This document shows positions 8,139 to 16,226 of a stretch of 64,000 nt of DNA, piece by piece. The translations under genes and the position numbers were made by a program. A model generated the notes under the pieces. The model did not search any database. It had not been told where the DNA came from and saw only the letters and a program-made list of their open reading frames with translations. Position 1 is the stretch's first letter. Every line of letters starts with the position of its first letter. The DNA comes from JAWKWH01 sp963669285 (GTDB lineage Bacteria > Pseudomonadota > Alphaproteobacteria > Rhizobiales > Rhizobiaceae): positions 186,001-250,000 of the forward strand of contig CAXXSI010000014.1 in the NCBI GenBank assembly GCA_963669285.2. The letters run 5' to 3'.

Positions 8139-8835
8139 GGTCAAGGACATTCATGTTCACTACAACAAGGTGGCGGCGCTGAAGGGGGTGTCGCTCGAAG
8201 TGCCGACCGGCGGTATCGTCACCATTATCGGCGCCAACGGCGCCGGCAAGAGCACGACGTTGCGGGCTATTTCCGGGCTTGAGACCGCCAGCCAGGGCGA
8301 AATCTGGTTCGACGGGCAGCGCATCGACAAGCTGCCGCCGGCGAAAATCGTCGAACATGGTATTGCGCAAGTGCCGGAAGGCAGGCGCATATTTCCCGAC
8401 CTTACGGTGGAGGAAAATCTTCGAACCGGCGCGTTCCTGCGCAAGGACAAGCAAGCCATTGAACGCGACCTCGAAAACGTGTTTGAGCATTTCCCCCGGT
8501 TGCGCGAACGCCGCACCCAGTGGGCGAAGACGCTTTCGGGCGGCGAGCAACAGATGGTCGCGATCGGCCGCGCGTTGATGTCCGATCCGAAACTGTTGCT
8601 CCTCGATGAACCCTCGATGGGCCTGGCGCCGGTGATGTTCCAGGAGATCGCGGCGATCGTCGTCGAGATCGTCAAGCAGGGCGTTCCGGTTATCCTGGTC
8701 GAGCAAAATGCCGAGCTGGCCCTGGGTTTGGCGAATTACGCCTATGTTCTCGAAACGGGTAATGTCTCACTTGAGGGGGAGGCGAAAGAGTTGCATGAAA
8801 ATGAGCATGTCAAGCGAGCCTACCTCGGTGGTTGA
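8128..8835 (+). CDS. ABC ATPase, LivF family
   Basis: 235 residues, normal LivF length. Walker A GANGAGKST, Q-loop region VPEGRRIFPDLTVEENL (a LivF hallmark), signature LSGGEQQMVAIGRAL, Walker B LLLLDEPSMGL, and VEQNAELAL containing the switch region. It is the second ATPase of the importer. The following unknown gene begins inside its 3' end, so the unknown protein is made from the same mRNA. Confidence 0.93.
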   Translation: MLLEVKDIHVHYNKVAALKGVSLEVPTGGIVTIIGANGAGKSTTLRAISGLETASQGEIWFDGQRIDKLPPAKIVEHGIAQVPEGRRIFPDLTVEENLRTGAFLRKDKQAIERDLENVFEHFPRLRERRTQWAKTLSGGEQQMVAIGRALMSDPKLLLLDEPSMGLAPVMFQEIAAIVVEIVKQGVPVILVEQNAELALGLANYAYVLETGNVSLEGEAKELHENEHVKRAYLGG

Positions 8836-9406
8836 CAACTGGAGCGATCAGGAACTGCTGAAAGCCGGCTGGACCGACGCCGATCTTGAATGGGAACACG
8901 CTACCGCGGAATTTACCGGTTGCCTTGCCGACAATCAGTTCGATGAGGCCGCAAAACTGGCTGGCCGCGCCCTGTTCCTGTCGCGCAACGAGTTTTCGGC
9001 GGGAGATCCGAGACTGGCGACCGCCCTGGCCAATCATGCGTACTGCCTGGCAATTGAAGGCGACAGGAATCTGGCTGACAAAATGATCGGCGAAGCCCGC
9101 AACGAGTGGAAGAACAGCCGGCTGTGGATCGAATCCATGAAGGCGTCGCGGGTCGCGCGATCATCCATGTTTCATCTGCGCATGGAACTGCGCCACCGCG
9201 ATACCTATGAGGAGAACTGGCGAACCAAATGGCGTCAGATGGCCGACAGCGCATCCGAGCGCGTTAAGCTTCAGCTTCCGAAGACAGCACCAAACCGCGT
9301 TGCGGCCGCCGAGGCGTTGAGCCGATGGCAACGTTCCCGCCCGGCGATGCTCAACGATACGCGCAAACTCATGGCTGCAACCTATCTGCTGTTGCCCGGC
9401 GTTTGA
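8801..9406 (+). CDS. Unknown helical (TPR-like) protein of the transporter operon
   Basis: About 200 residues. ATGs at 8795, 8801 and 8807 are all possible; 8801 has GAAAGAG about 10 nt upstream. The sequence is soluble and helical. ELLKAGWTDADLEWEHATAE is followed by two TPR-like helix pairs, DEAAKLAGRALFLSRNEF and RLATALANHAYCLAIEGDR, then a region rich in Arg, Trp and Met (RTKWRQMADSASERVKLQL). No signal peptide or membrane segment. It overlaps the livF-like gene, so it probably works with the transporter or amine catabolism, perhaps as an adaptor. Its 3' end overlaps the convergent GntR gene by 38 bp. I do not recognise a named family. Confidence 0.75.
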   Translation: MSMSSEPTSVVDNWSDQELLKAGWTDADLEWEHATAEFTGCLADNQFDEAAKLAGRALFLSRNEFSAGDPRLATALANHAYCLAIEGDRNLADKMIGEARNEWKNSRLWIESMKASRVARSSMFHLRMELRHRDTYEENWRTKWRQMADSASERVKLQLPKTAPNRVAAAEALSRWQRSRPAMLNDTRKLMAATYLLLPGV

Positions 9407-10271
9407 TCCGGATACGCGCTAGAGCAGCTTTGACCCTTTCGGAGTCATTCTGCTCTAGAAATCCCGCATCAGGGTCGCGCTGAACTTCCGTCATCTGCAG
9501 TTTGACGAACTCGACGGCGCTTTCGATGTCCCGCGAACAGATTGCATCGAACAGCGAACGCAGATTCTTCTTGTATTCCCTGATCCGGTTTGGCGACAGC
9601 AGCTTTTCCCTGCTCTCCACGTCCGTCGAACTGCTTCGTACGATGGTGACAACCTTGTACAGCGCGATCAAAAGCGGATTGCGCGTTCCCTCGGCCAGGC
9701 AAGAATAGAAATCCTCGTCACAGCGGGAAAACTCGACCGCATCCGTGGTTATCGCATCCATCCGCTCGATAATGGCGCGCAGCTTCGAAATGTCCTTACT
9801 CGACATGTTGATGACGGTCAGCCGGGCAATTTCCGGTTCGAGGATCGAACGCACGACGATCAGTTCGAGCGGACTGGTCAGGTCTGCGACATCGGCAAGA
9901 TTGATCGTCGGGATTTCCGCCGTCGCTGCCGCCGGCATCGTGTCTGCTGTTGCCGGGCGCGGTATGGGTACCGGCGAATCCCGATCCGGTGCAACCGTGG
10001 TCTTGGCGTTGATAAAGGTTCCGCTGCCCGGTTTGCGAACAACAAGTCCGGAGTTTTCCAGAATGTCCAATCCCCGTCGAAGCGTTGTTCGCGAAACAGC
10101 ATACTCGGTGGCAAGATCGCGCTCAGCCGGCAGTCGCTGCCCATCCTCGTATTCTCCGGCGAGAATCTTCGCACCCAGTTTCAAAGCCAGCGACTTTGCA
10201 ACACCGCGCGAAACATCTGGAAGAAAATCTCCTTCAGACAAGCGTCGTTCCTTGGTCAGCAATTCGTTCAA
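9369..10271 (-). CDS. GntR family transcriptional regulator, FCD subfamily
   Basis: 300 residues, TTG start at 10271 with GAGGGA just upstream. The N-terminal winged helix (about residues 20-90) is typical: ILAGEYEDGQRLPAERDLA, YAVSRTTLRRGLDILENSG and GLVVRKPGSGTF. A Pro/Ala-rich linker (about 93-118) leads to the all-helical FCD effector domain (ELIVVRSILEPEIARL; FYSCLAEGTRNPLL). FCD regulators bind small acids or amines. It is divergent from the trimethylamine dehydrogenase gene, across a region full of TTGGTAT/ATACCAA sites, so it likely controls the amine cluster and itself. Its last ~30 codons run through a palindromic repeat and into the convergent gene. Confidence 0.9.
   Translation of the reverse strand: MNELLTKERRLSEGDFLPDVSRGVAKSLALKLGAKILAGEYEDGQRLPAERDLATEYAVSRTTLRRGLDILENSGLVVRKPGSGTFINAKTTVAPDRDSPVPIPRPATADTMPAAATAEIPTINLADVADLTSPLELIVVRSILEPEIARLTVINMSSKDISKLRAIIERMDAITTDAVEFSRCDEDFYSCLAEGTRNPLLIALYKVVTIVRSSSTDVESREKLLSPNRIREYKKNLRSLFDAICSRDIESAVEFVKLQMTEVQRDPDAGFLEQNDSERVKAALARIRIKRRATADRLQP
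9419..9458. repeat. Palindromic repeat inside the 3' end of the gntR gene
   Basis: Perfect 9-bp arms CTAGAGCAG (9419-9427) and CTGCTCTAG (9450-9458), with further pairing TGAC/GTCA inside. On the minus strand it encodes part of the regulator's C-terminus (LEQNDSERVKAALA). A half-element with the same start, CTAGAGCAGTTTTGAGCCATT, is at 29624. Repeats beginning this way are common between genes in Rhizobiales (recalled, not searched). It may also serve as a bidirectional 3'-end hairpin for the two convergent genes. Confidence 0.65.
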
Positions 10272-10403
10272 CAGATCCCTCGTCTTTCCGGCCGCGGGCC
10301 GGTTGGTCTTTTTTGTAAACCGAAATCGGTATCTTTATCGATTCACATGTATCCATAAACGCGGAAATTGCAAATCCGTCATCCAATGGTTTCGATATTG
10401 ATT

Positions 10404-10655
10404 TTGGTATGCAAACCAATTTCAAAGCCTCTCAACGATCAATCTTCTGATTATTCATTATTATTCAACGACTTGGTAGTGTTTAGGCACCTAGATAGTA
10501 TCGCATCTCATACCAATATAGACCAATTTCAATAAATTCTCCCATCTGGCTTTTTTTGGTTTGATTCAATTGGTATTCCACTATAGCATACCGGTTGAGC
10601 TTATGATACCAATTTATGGTGCCAGCGAGAAATTGGTTTATTTTATGATACCAAT
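10404..10655. promoter_or_regulatory. Cluster of GntR/FCD-type operator half-sites
   Basis: The 460-bp AT-rich gap between the regulator and the dehydrogenase holds at least six TTGGTAT/ATACCAA elements. These are the inverted pair TTGGTATGCAAACCAA (10404-10419), ATACCAATATAGACCAAT (10510-10527), CAATTGGTAT...ATACCGGTT (10567-10596), and AATTGGTTT...GATACCAAT (10631-10655). A 13-nt sequence TTATGATACCAAT is repeated exactly at 10601-10613 and 10643-10655, 42 bp apart, or four helical turns. This arrangement suggests cooperative binding by the GntR protein encoded next door. Confidence 0.65.
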
Positions 10656-10731
10656 ATCCGAGCGCCGAATTTGGGACATGTAGCGCTCCCGGCGGGAGGA
10701 AATGCCGGAAAAGGATAAAAGGAGGAGATCC

Positions 10732-12918
10732 ATGCCACGCAATCCCAAGCACGATTGTCTGTTCGAGCCGATCCAGATTGGTCCGAAGACGATGAAAAAC
10801 CGGTTCTATCAGGTTCCCCACTGCATCGGTGCGGGATCCGAAAAGCCGGGAACCCAGGCGGCAAACCGTGGCATGAAGGCGGAAGGCGGATGGGGCGCCT
10901 GCTGTACCGAATACTGCTCAATCAGCCCGGAATCGGACGACACCCATCGGGTGTCAGCGCGAATCTGGGATGAAGGCGATGTGATAAACCTGCGCCATAT
11001 GAATGATGAGCTGCACAAGCACGGCGCGCTTGGCGGTATCGAAATGTGGTACGGCGGTTACCATGCACCAAACCTGGAATCGCGTGCGGTTCCGCGCGGC
11101 CCCTCAAGCGGCGCATCGGAATTTGAATATCTGACATACGCTCATGAGGCCGACGAAGACGACGTTAAGCACCTGATCCAGATATATGCAGAGGCTGCGA
11201 AGCGGGCCGAGCAAGCCGGTTTTGACATTGTCTATGTCTATGGCGGCCATTCCTATCTGCCGCTTCAATTCCTCTCACCATTCCACAACAAGCGCACCGA
11301 CGGATATGGTGGTTCGTTTGAAAACCGGGCCCGTTTCTGGATTGAATCGCTCGCAGCGGTGAAAGAAGCTGTCGGCGAAAACTGCGCCATCGCAACCCGT
11401 CTGGCCATCGATTCATTGTACGGACCAGGTGGCGTCGAGGTTGGCGACGACGGCCTGAAATTCGTCGAACTTGTCGCCAAGGAAGGCGTGCTGGACGTCT
11501 GGGACGTCAATATCGGCGATATTGCCGAATGGGGCGAAGACGCCGGGCCATCGCGCTTCTACAAATCCGGTCATCAGCGGCCGTGGACAGACGAGGTCAA
11601 GAACCTCAGCAAAATCCCGGTACTCGGCGTCAGCCGCGAAACCAGCGCCGATGACATGGCCGCCCACATCCAATCGGGACGCCTGGACATTATTGGTGCA
11701 GCACGCCCGTCGATTTCAGATCCGTTCCTGCCGCAAAAGATCGACGAAGGCCGTATCGAGGATGTGCGCGAATGCATCGGCTGCAACGTTTGCATTTCGC
11801 GTTGGGAAATCGGCGGCCCGCCCATGGTCTGCACACAGAATGCAACCGCGAACGAAGAATACCGGCGTGGCTGGCATCCGGAGAAATTCAACAAGATCAA
11901 GACGGAGGAATCCGTTCTGGTTGTCGGTGCAGGACCCGCCGGCATGGAATGCGCCCGGGTGCTCGGCGAACGCGGTTACGATGTCCATCTTCGTGAAGCA
12001 ACCAGCGAGATCGGCGGCTGTGTGAAAGACATCATGCGGTATCCGGGCCTGTCGGAATGGGCCCGCTTGATCACCTATCGTCAAATTCAGCTCGACAAGC
12101 TGAAAAATGTCGAGGTTCACACTGGCGTGGGCGAAATGTCCGCCGATGACGTGCTCGAATACGGCGCCGACAAAGTGGTCATAGCGACCGGATTCAAATG
12201 GTCGACAAACGGCACGAGTTCGGTAACCCATGACCCGGTAGAGGGCCTTGATGCGTCCCTACCCCATATCTGCACGCCCGATCAGATCTATGCGGGCAAG
12301 GAGGTTGGCCAAAAGGTTCTGATCCTCGACGCCGACGGGTATTACACCGGCGTGTCGATGGCGGAAATGATGGTCGACCAGGGCAAGGACGTCAATCTGA
12401 TCACATCGCTTGGATCGGTCGCCCCCTATACACATTTCACATTGGAAGCACCCAACCTGCATCGCATGATGTACGAAAAGGGCATCCACGAGAAAACGCT
12501 TCATTGGGCGGAGAAGATCGAGGAAGGCGTCGCCACGATCTACTATCTGTATCGTGACGGTTATAAGCGCGATAGCGCGCCGACCCTCGGCAAGATGCCG
12601 CGCAAAGTCGGTACCGATGTGATCAAGATGGAGTTCGATACTTTGATCGCGTGCACCGAACGGGTTCCGCAGGACAAGCTGTTCCGGGAGCTGAAAGCGC
12701 GTAAATCCGAGTGGGAAGACAACGACATTCAGGGCGTTTACGCTGCCGGAGATTGCTACGCACCCGGCCTGCTGGCGGACGCCATCTTCTCCGGTCATCG
12801 GATTGCCCGCGAATTCGAATCGGCCAATCCGCAACTTGCGCAGCCCTGGATCCGCGAACGCCAGGTCTGGGGTCACGAGACCTATCCGAAAATCACCGAT
12901 CGCGAAGTGCTCGGTTAA
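10732..12918 (+). CDS. tmd: Trimethylamine dehydrogenase (FMN, 4Fe-4S)
   Basis: 728 residues; the ATG at 10732 follows GGAGGAG, better than an ATG 30 nt earlier. The enzyme oxidises trimethylamine to dimethylamine plus formaldehyde and passes electrons to ETF. Order: old-yellow-enzyme barrel, 4Fe-4S motif, then two nucleotide-binding domains (VLVVGAGPAGMECARVLGE). Residues of the Methylophilus enzyme are all present: Cys31 for the cysteinyl-FMN bond, Tyr61, Trp267 and Trp358 of the aromatic bowl, Tyr170, His173 and Asp270 of the catalytic triad, and Cys348/351/354/367 for the cluster. Tyr61 argues for a trimethylamine rather than dimethylamine enzyme, which has Gln there. Lead gene of the catabolic block, beside the GntR sites; ETF genes follow. 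Confidence 0.93.
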   Translation: MPRNPKHDCLFEPIQIGPKTMKNRFYQVPHCIGAGSEKPGTQAANRGMKAEGGWGACCTEYCSISPESDDTHRVSARIWDEGDVINLRHMNDELHKHGALGGIEMWYGGYHAPNLESRAVPRGPSSGASEFEYLTYAHEADEDDVKHLIQIYAEAAKRAEQAGFDIVYVYGGHSYLPLQFLSPFHNKRTDGYGGSFENRARFWIESLAAVKEAVGENCAIATRLAIDSLYGPGGVEVGDDGLKFVELVAKEGVLDVWDVNIGDIAEWGEDAGPSRFYKSGHQRPWTDEVKNLSKIPVLGVSRETSADDMAAHIQSGRLDIIGAARPSISDPFLPQKIDEGRIEDVRECIGCNVCISRWEIGGPPMVCTQNATANEEYRRGWHPEKFNKIKTEESVLVVGAGPAGMECARVLGERGYDVHLREATSEIGGCVKDIMRYPGLSEWARLITYRQIQLDKLKNVEVHTGVGEMSADDVLEYGADKVVIATGFKWSTNGTSSVTHDPVEGLDASLPHICTPDQIYAGKEVGQKVLILDADGYYTGVSMAEMMVDQGKDVNLITSLGSVAPYTHFTLEAPNLHRMMYEKGIHEKTLHWAEKIEEGVATIYYLYRDGYKRDSAPTLGKMPRKVGTDVIKMEFDTLIACTERVPQDKLFRELKARKSEWEDNDIQGVYAAGDCYAPGLLADAIFSGHRIAREFESANPQLAQPWIRERQVWGHETYPKITDREVLG

Positions 12919-12929
12919 CCGAGTGCACC

Positions 12930-12967
12930 CCGTCGTGGCGGCCTGACCCTCCGGGCCGCCACGACGG
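12930..12967 (+). terminator. Strong hairpin between tmd and the DgcB-like gene
   Basis: Perfect 13-bp inverted repeat, CCGTCGTGGCGGC (12930-12942) and GCCGCCACGACGG (12955-12967), with a 12-nt loop, 12 nt after the dehydrogenase stop. There is no T-run, so partial termination or mRNA 3'-end protection of the abundant dehydrogenase message is more likely than a full stop. Confidence 0.6.
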
Positions 12968-13034
12968 CTATTCGCATCAAGGCCGAAGCGGCGAATAGAA
13001 CCGCGGCCATCTCGGTGGGAGGAGAAGAATTCCA

Positions 13035-15263
13035 GTGGAAACACGCGAACTATTCTGGTCGTTGGGCACCTCATCAATCGTTGTGTTCTACGTGGTCGGC
13101 TTTGCCGCCATGGCCATGTTCGCGTTTGGCTGCTGGCGCCACTATGCCAAATACCGCCGCGGTGCGTCAGTCGCCGGCGCGGTGGATGTGGCCGCCGGCA
13201 TTCGACGAATGGTCAGCGACGTTCTCAGTCATCGCACACTGGTACGCCGCGACCACTATGCCGGACTGGCCCATGCCGGTATCTTCTTCGGCTTTGTCAT
13301 TGCTGCGATCGGCACCGCCATCATCACCCTCGAATACGATATTCTGGCGCCGCTGTTCGGCGTGCGTTTCTGGCACGGCAATTTCTATCTGTTGTTCAGC
13401 CTGGTGCTCGATCTCGGACACCTCGCCCTGACAATCGGCATCATCATGATGATGGTACGCCGGGCCTCCTTCGGGCTTGCGAAGTTAAATTATCTGCGCG
13501 CCTACCGCGGCGAAACCGAACTGCGGCCAAAGGCAAAGACGTGGCGCATTGAAGACTGGATATTCCTGTCGGTTCTGCTGGTCATAGAGATTTCGGGATT
13601 TGTCCAGGAAGCCGCACGGCTTTTGATGGACAAGCCCGAATGGGCGGCCTGGTCACCGGTCGGTCTGGCGCTCGCCAACCTGTTTGCCGCACTCGGCATG
13701 ACGGAGGCGACGGCTGCTGCGATCCGCGGTGCCAATTGGTGGATGCACGGTGTCCTTGCGCTTGCCTTCACCGGAGCGATTCCCTGGTACAAGGCCAAGC
13801 ATATCGTGGCGGTGCTGGGATCGCTGGCGACACGGGCGCAAAAGCCCTTGTCCTGTCTTCCGCGTGAAGATGACAACGCCGCGACCGCCGGCATTTCAGA
13901 CATCTCGCAGTTTTCCTGGAAGGACATGCTAAATTTCGACGCTTGTACGAAGTGCGGGCGCTGCCATGAGGCGTGCCCGGCGCGCAATGCCGGTTTTCCG
14001 CTTAGCCCGCGCGATCTCATTCTCGATCTTCGCACCCACAATGACACCGCGCAGGGCCAGCCAGGTGACGCGACCGAATTGATCGGCGATGTCATCGATC
14101 CCGAAACATTGTGGGCATGCCGTAGCTGCGGGGCCTGCCAGGAGATCTGCCCGGTCGGCATCGAGCATCCGCCGATGATCGTGCAGATGCGCCGTCAGCT
14201 CGTCGAGCGTGGCGAGATGGATCCGCTGTTGCAGGGCACACTCGACACGATTGCGGCGACCGGCAACAGTTTTGGCGAGAACGCCCGAAAGCGTTCGGCG
14301 TGGACGCGCGAACTCGAATTTGCGGTCAAGGATATCCGTAACGAGGCAGCGGAATCGCTTTGGTTCGTTGGCGACTACGCGTCCTTCGATCCGCGGAACC
14401 AAAATGTCAGCCGCGCCTTTGCCTCGCTGTTGAAGGTCGCCAGAGCCGATTTTGCCTTGCTCCACGAGGGCGAGCGCAATTCCGGCAACGACGTGCGCCG
14501 GGTCGGCGAGGAGGGCCTTTACGAGACGCTGGTGGAAAGCAATCTGGAGGTCATGACGGGTGTTAAACCGTTTTCGCGCATCATCACCACGGATCCGCAT
14601 TCCTACAATACGATCCGCAATGAGTATCCCGAGTTTGGCGAAGTCGCGACGGTGGAACACTATTCTTCCGTTCTCGCCGACCTGCTTGCGGCCGGAAAGC
14701 TGAAGGTCACAAAACCGCTTGCAAAGAGAGTGACGTTTCACGACCCGTGTCACCTCGGCCGGCTCAACGGCGGCTATGAAGCGCCGCGCAGGGTGCTGGA
14801 AGCGATCGGCTGCGAAATCGTCGAAATGCCGCGCAACCGGGACAACTCGTTTTGTTGCGGAGCCGGCGGCGGCCGCATCTGGATACCCGATCCGCCGGGA
14901 ATTGAGAAACCATCCGAAAACCGAATGCATGAGGCCGCCGGTCTTGGCGGAATCGACATTTTCGTTACCTGCTGTCCAAAGGACCTGACCATGTTTGAAG
15001 ATGCACGCAAGACAAGCGGCCACGAGGCCGATTTCGTGGTGCAGGACATCGCCGAACTGGTGGCCGAAGCCATCGAGCTGGATTCCCTGTCATTGAAGGA
15101 TCTGCCGCCGATGGCCGAGCGGCTGACCGATGCCATCGCCACACGCATCGCTGAAGTTGTCGCTACACGGCTTGACGAGGGTGCTGGCGCTCAAGCTCGA
15201 TGCCTTGTCACGGGCGACGCCGCCCTCGCCCGCCGCGGCACCGCCGGCGGAACCGGTCGATGA
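13035..15263 (+). CDS. DgcB-like membrane iron-sulfur electron-transfer protein
   Basis: 742 residues, GTG start after GGGAGGAG. The first ~250 residues hold about five membrane helices with buried His residues, like the NarI heme-b domain. Then come two ferredoxin-type 4Fe-4S motifs, CTKCGRCHEACP and CRSCGACQEICP, and a C-terminal heterodisulfide-reductase-like CCG region (FHDPCHLGR, FCCGAGGG, TCCPKD). Such proteins take electrons from ETF or flavoenzymes to the quinone pool, as for DgcB in dimethylglycine catabolism. Here it should re-oxidise the ETF reduced by the dehydrogenase. The last ~27 residues look out of frame: removing one G at 15179-15181 would join this protein to EtfB. Confidence 0.85.
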   Translation: METRELFWSLGTSSIVVFYVVGFAAMAMFAFGCWRHYAKYRRGASVAGAVDVAAGIRRMVSDVLSHRTLVRRDHYAGLAHAGIFFGFVIAAIGTAIITLEYDILAPLFGVRFWHGNFYLLFSLVLDLGHLALTIGIIMMMVRRASFGLAKLNYLRAYRGETELRPKAKTWRIEDWIFLSVLLVIEISGFVQEAARLLMDKPEWAAWSPVGLALANLFAALGMTEATAAAIRGANWWMHGVLALAFTGAIPWYKAKHIVAVLGSLATRAQKPLSCLPREDDNAATAGISDISQFSWKDMLNFDACTKCGRCHEACPARNAGFPLSPRDLILDLRTHNDTAQGQPGDATELIGDVIDPETLWACRSCGACQEICPVGIEHPPMIVQMRRQLVERGEMDPLLQGTLDTIAATGNSFGENARKRSAWTRELEFAVKDIRNEAAESLWFVGDYASFDPRNQNVSRAFASLLKVARADFALLHEGERNSGNDVRRVGEEGLYETLVESNLEVMTGVKPFSRIITTDPHSYNTIRNEYPEFGEVATVEHYSSVLADLLAAGKLKVTKPLAKRVTFHDPCHLGRLNGGYEAPRRVLEAIGCEIVEMPRNRDNSFCCGAGGGRIWIPDPPGIEKPSENRMHEAAGLGGIDIFVTCCPKDLTMFEDARKTSGHEADFVVQDIAELVAEAIELDSLSLKDLPPMAERLTDAIATRIAEVVATRLDEGAGAQARCLVTGDAALARRGTAGGTGR

Positions 15264-16224
15264 ACCATCTCCCGCAGCCGATCCTGCCGCAGCCGAGCCT
15301 GTCAGCGCACCTGAGCCGCAACCGGAACCGGCAGCAAAAACGCCTTCGGGGCCCGGTCTGCCGGTACTGCCGCCGCTTGCGCCCATGGATTGGGACAACA
15401 TTGCGCCGTTTGAAGCGGCAAGTTTCGACGACTACACCGCGCCCGACAAAACCGGTCTGCGGATTTTGGTCACGATCAAACATGCCGCCCAGTTGGGTGA
15501 TGAATACGAGTTCACAGCCGACGGATTGGATATCGCCGGCGAATACCTGGAACACGATCTCAACGAATGGGACGATGCGGCGCTTGAGCAGGCGCTGCTG
15601 CTGGTCGAAGCGCTGGGCGGCGGCGAGGTGGTCGCCGTGTCTGTCGGTCCGGAGGAAGCCGACAAGTCGCTGCGCAAGGCATTGGCCAAGGGTGCCGACC
15701 GGGCCATTCGCATCTGGGACGAGCGGCTGCGGCTGGCGGATCCTGTCACGATCGCGCGCGCCGTCGCCGGTGTTGCGGCAAAGGAGCAGCCTGATCTCGT
15801 TTTGACCGGAACGCAATCCTCCGACCATGCGCACGGGTCCACCGGCACGGCGCTGGCACGCATCCTCGGCCTGCCGCATGGGGCGGTGATTGCCGCGGTC
15901 GAATGGGACGGCAAGGCCGCGATGAAAATCACGCGCGAATTGGAAGGCGGTACGCGGCACGTTTTCGAAATGCCGGCGCCCGCGGTTCTGGCGATCCAGA
16001 CCGGCACGAACGTTCCGCGATACGCGACGATGCGGATGATCAAGCAGGCCAAGAAAAAGCCGCTTGAGGTGCTCGATGGCGCGGTGCTGATCGACGGCGG
16101 CGCCGGATACAAGGTCAGACGCATGTATACGCCCGTACAGGAAAAGGCCGAGATGCTCGAAGGCAGCGCCGACGAAGTGGCCGCGCGCATTGCCGATTTG
16201 ATCCGCGATCGGAAGGGGAATTGA
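15130..16224 (+). CDS. etfB: Electron transfer flavoprotein beta subunit with Pro/Ala-rich N-terminal extension
   Basis: 364 residues from the ATG at 15130; a normal EtfB begins at about residue 109 (LRILVTIKHAA). The ATG at 15385 (MDWDNIAPFE) is an alternative. Neither start has a good ribosome site. Residues ~30-85 are a Pro/Ala linker. The EtfB fold follows, with the AMP-binding region LTGTQSSDHAHGSTGTALAR and the recognition-loop area near ARILGLPHGAVIAAVEWDG. With EtfA it carries one electron at a time from the dehydrogenase to the DgcB-like protein. It overlaps that gene by 134 bp in a different frame, which suggests a broken DgcB-EtfB fusion or a sequencing indel. Confidence 0.88.
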   Translation: MPSPHASLKLSLHGLTRVLALKLDALSRATPPSPAAAPPAEPVDEPSPAADPAAAEPVSAPEPQPEPAAKTPSGPGLPVLPPLAPMDWDNIAPFEAASFDDYTAPDKTGLRILVTIKHAAQLGDEYEFTADGLDIAGEYLEHDLNEWDDAALEQALLLVEALGGGEVVAVSVGPEEADKSLRKALAKGADRAIRIWDERLRLADPVTIARAVAGVAAKEQPDLVLTGTQSSDHAHGSTGTALARILGLPHGAVIAAVEWDGKAAMKITRELEGGTRHVFEMPAPAVLAIQTGTNVPRYATMRMIKQAKKKPLEVLDGAVLIDGGAGYKVRRMYTPVQEKAEMLEGSADEVAARIADLIRDRKGN

Positions 16225-16226
16225 AG

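Noticed and set aside
10732..12918. Dimethylamine dehydrogenase, dimethylglycine or N-methylproline demethylase as the identity of the dehydrogenase
   Set aside because: The aromatic-bowl Tyr61 and the near-continuous match to the trimethylamine enzyme favour trimethylamine. A shifted specificity cannot be fully excluded without an assay.
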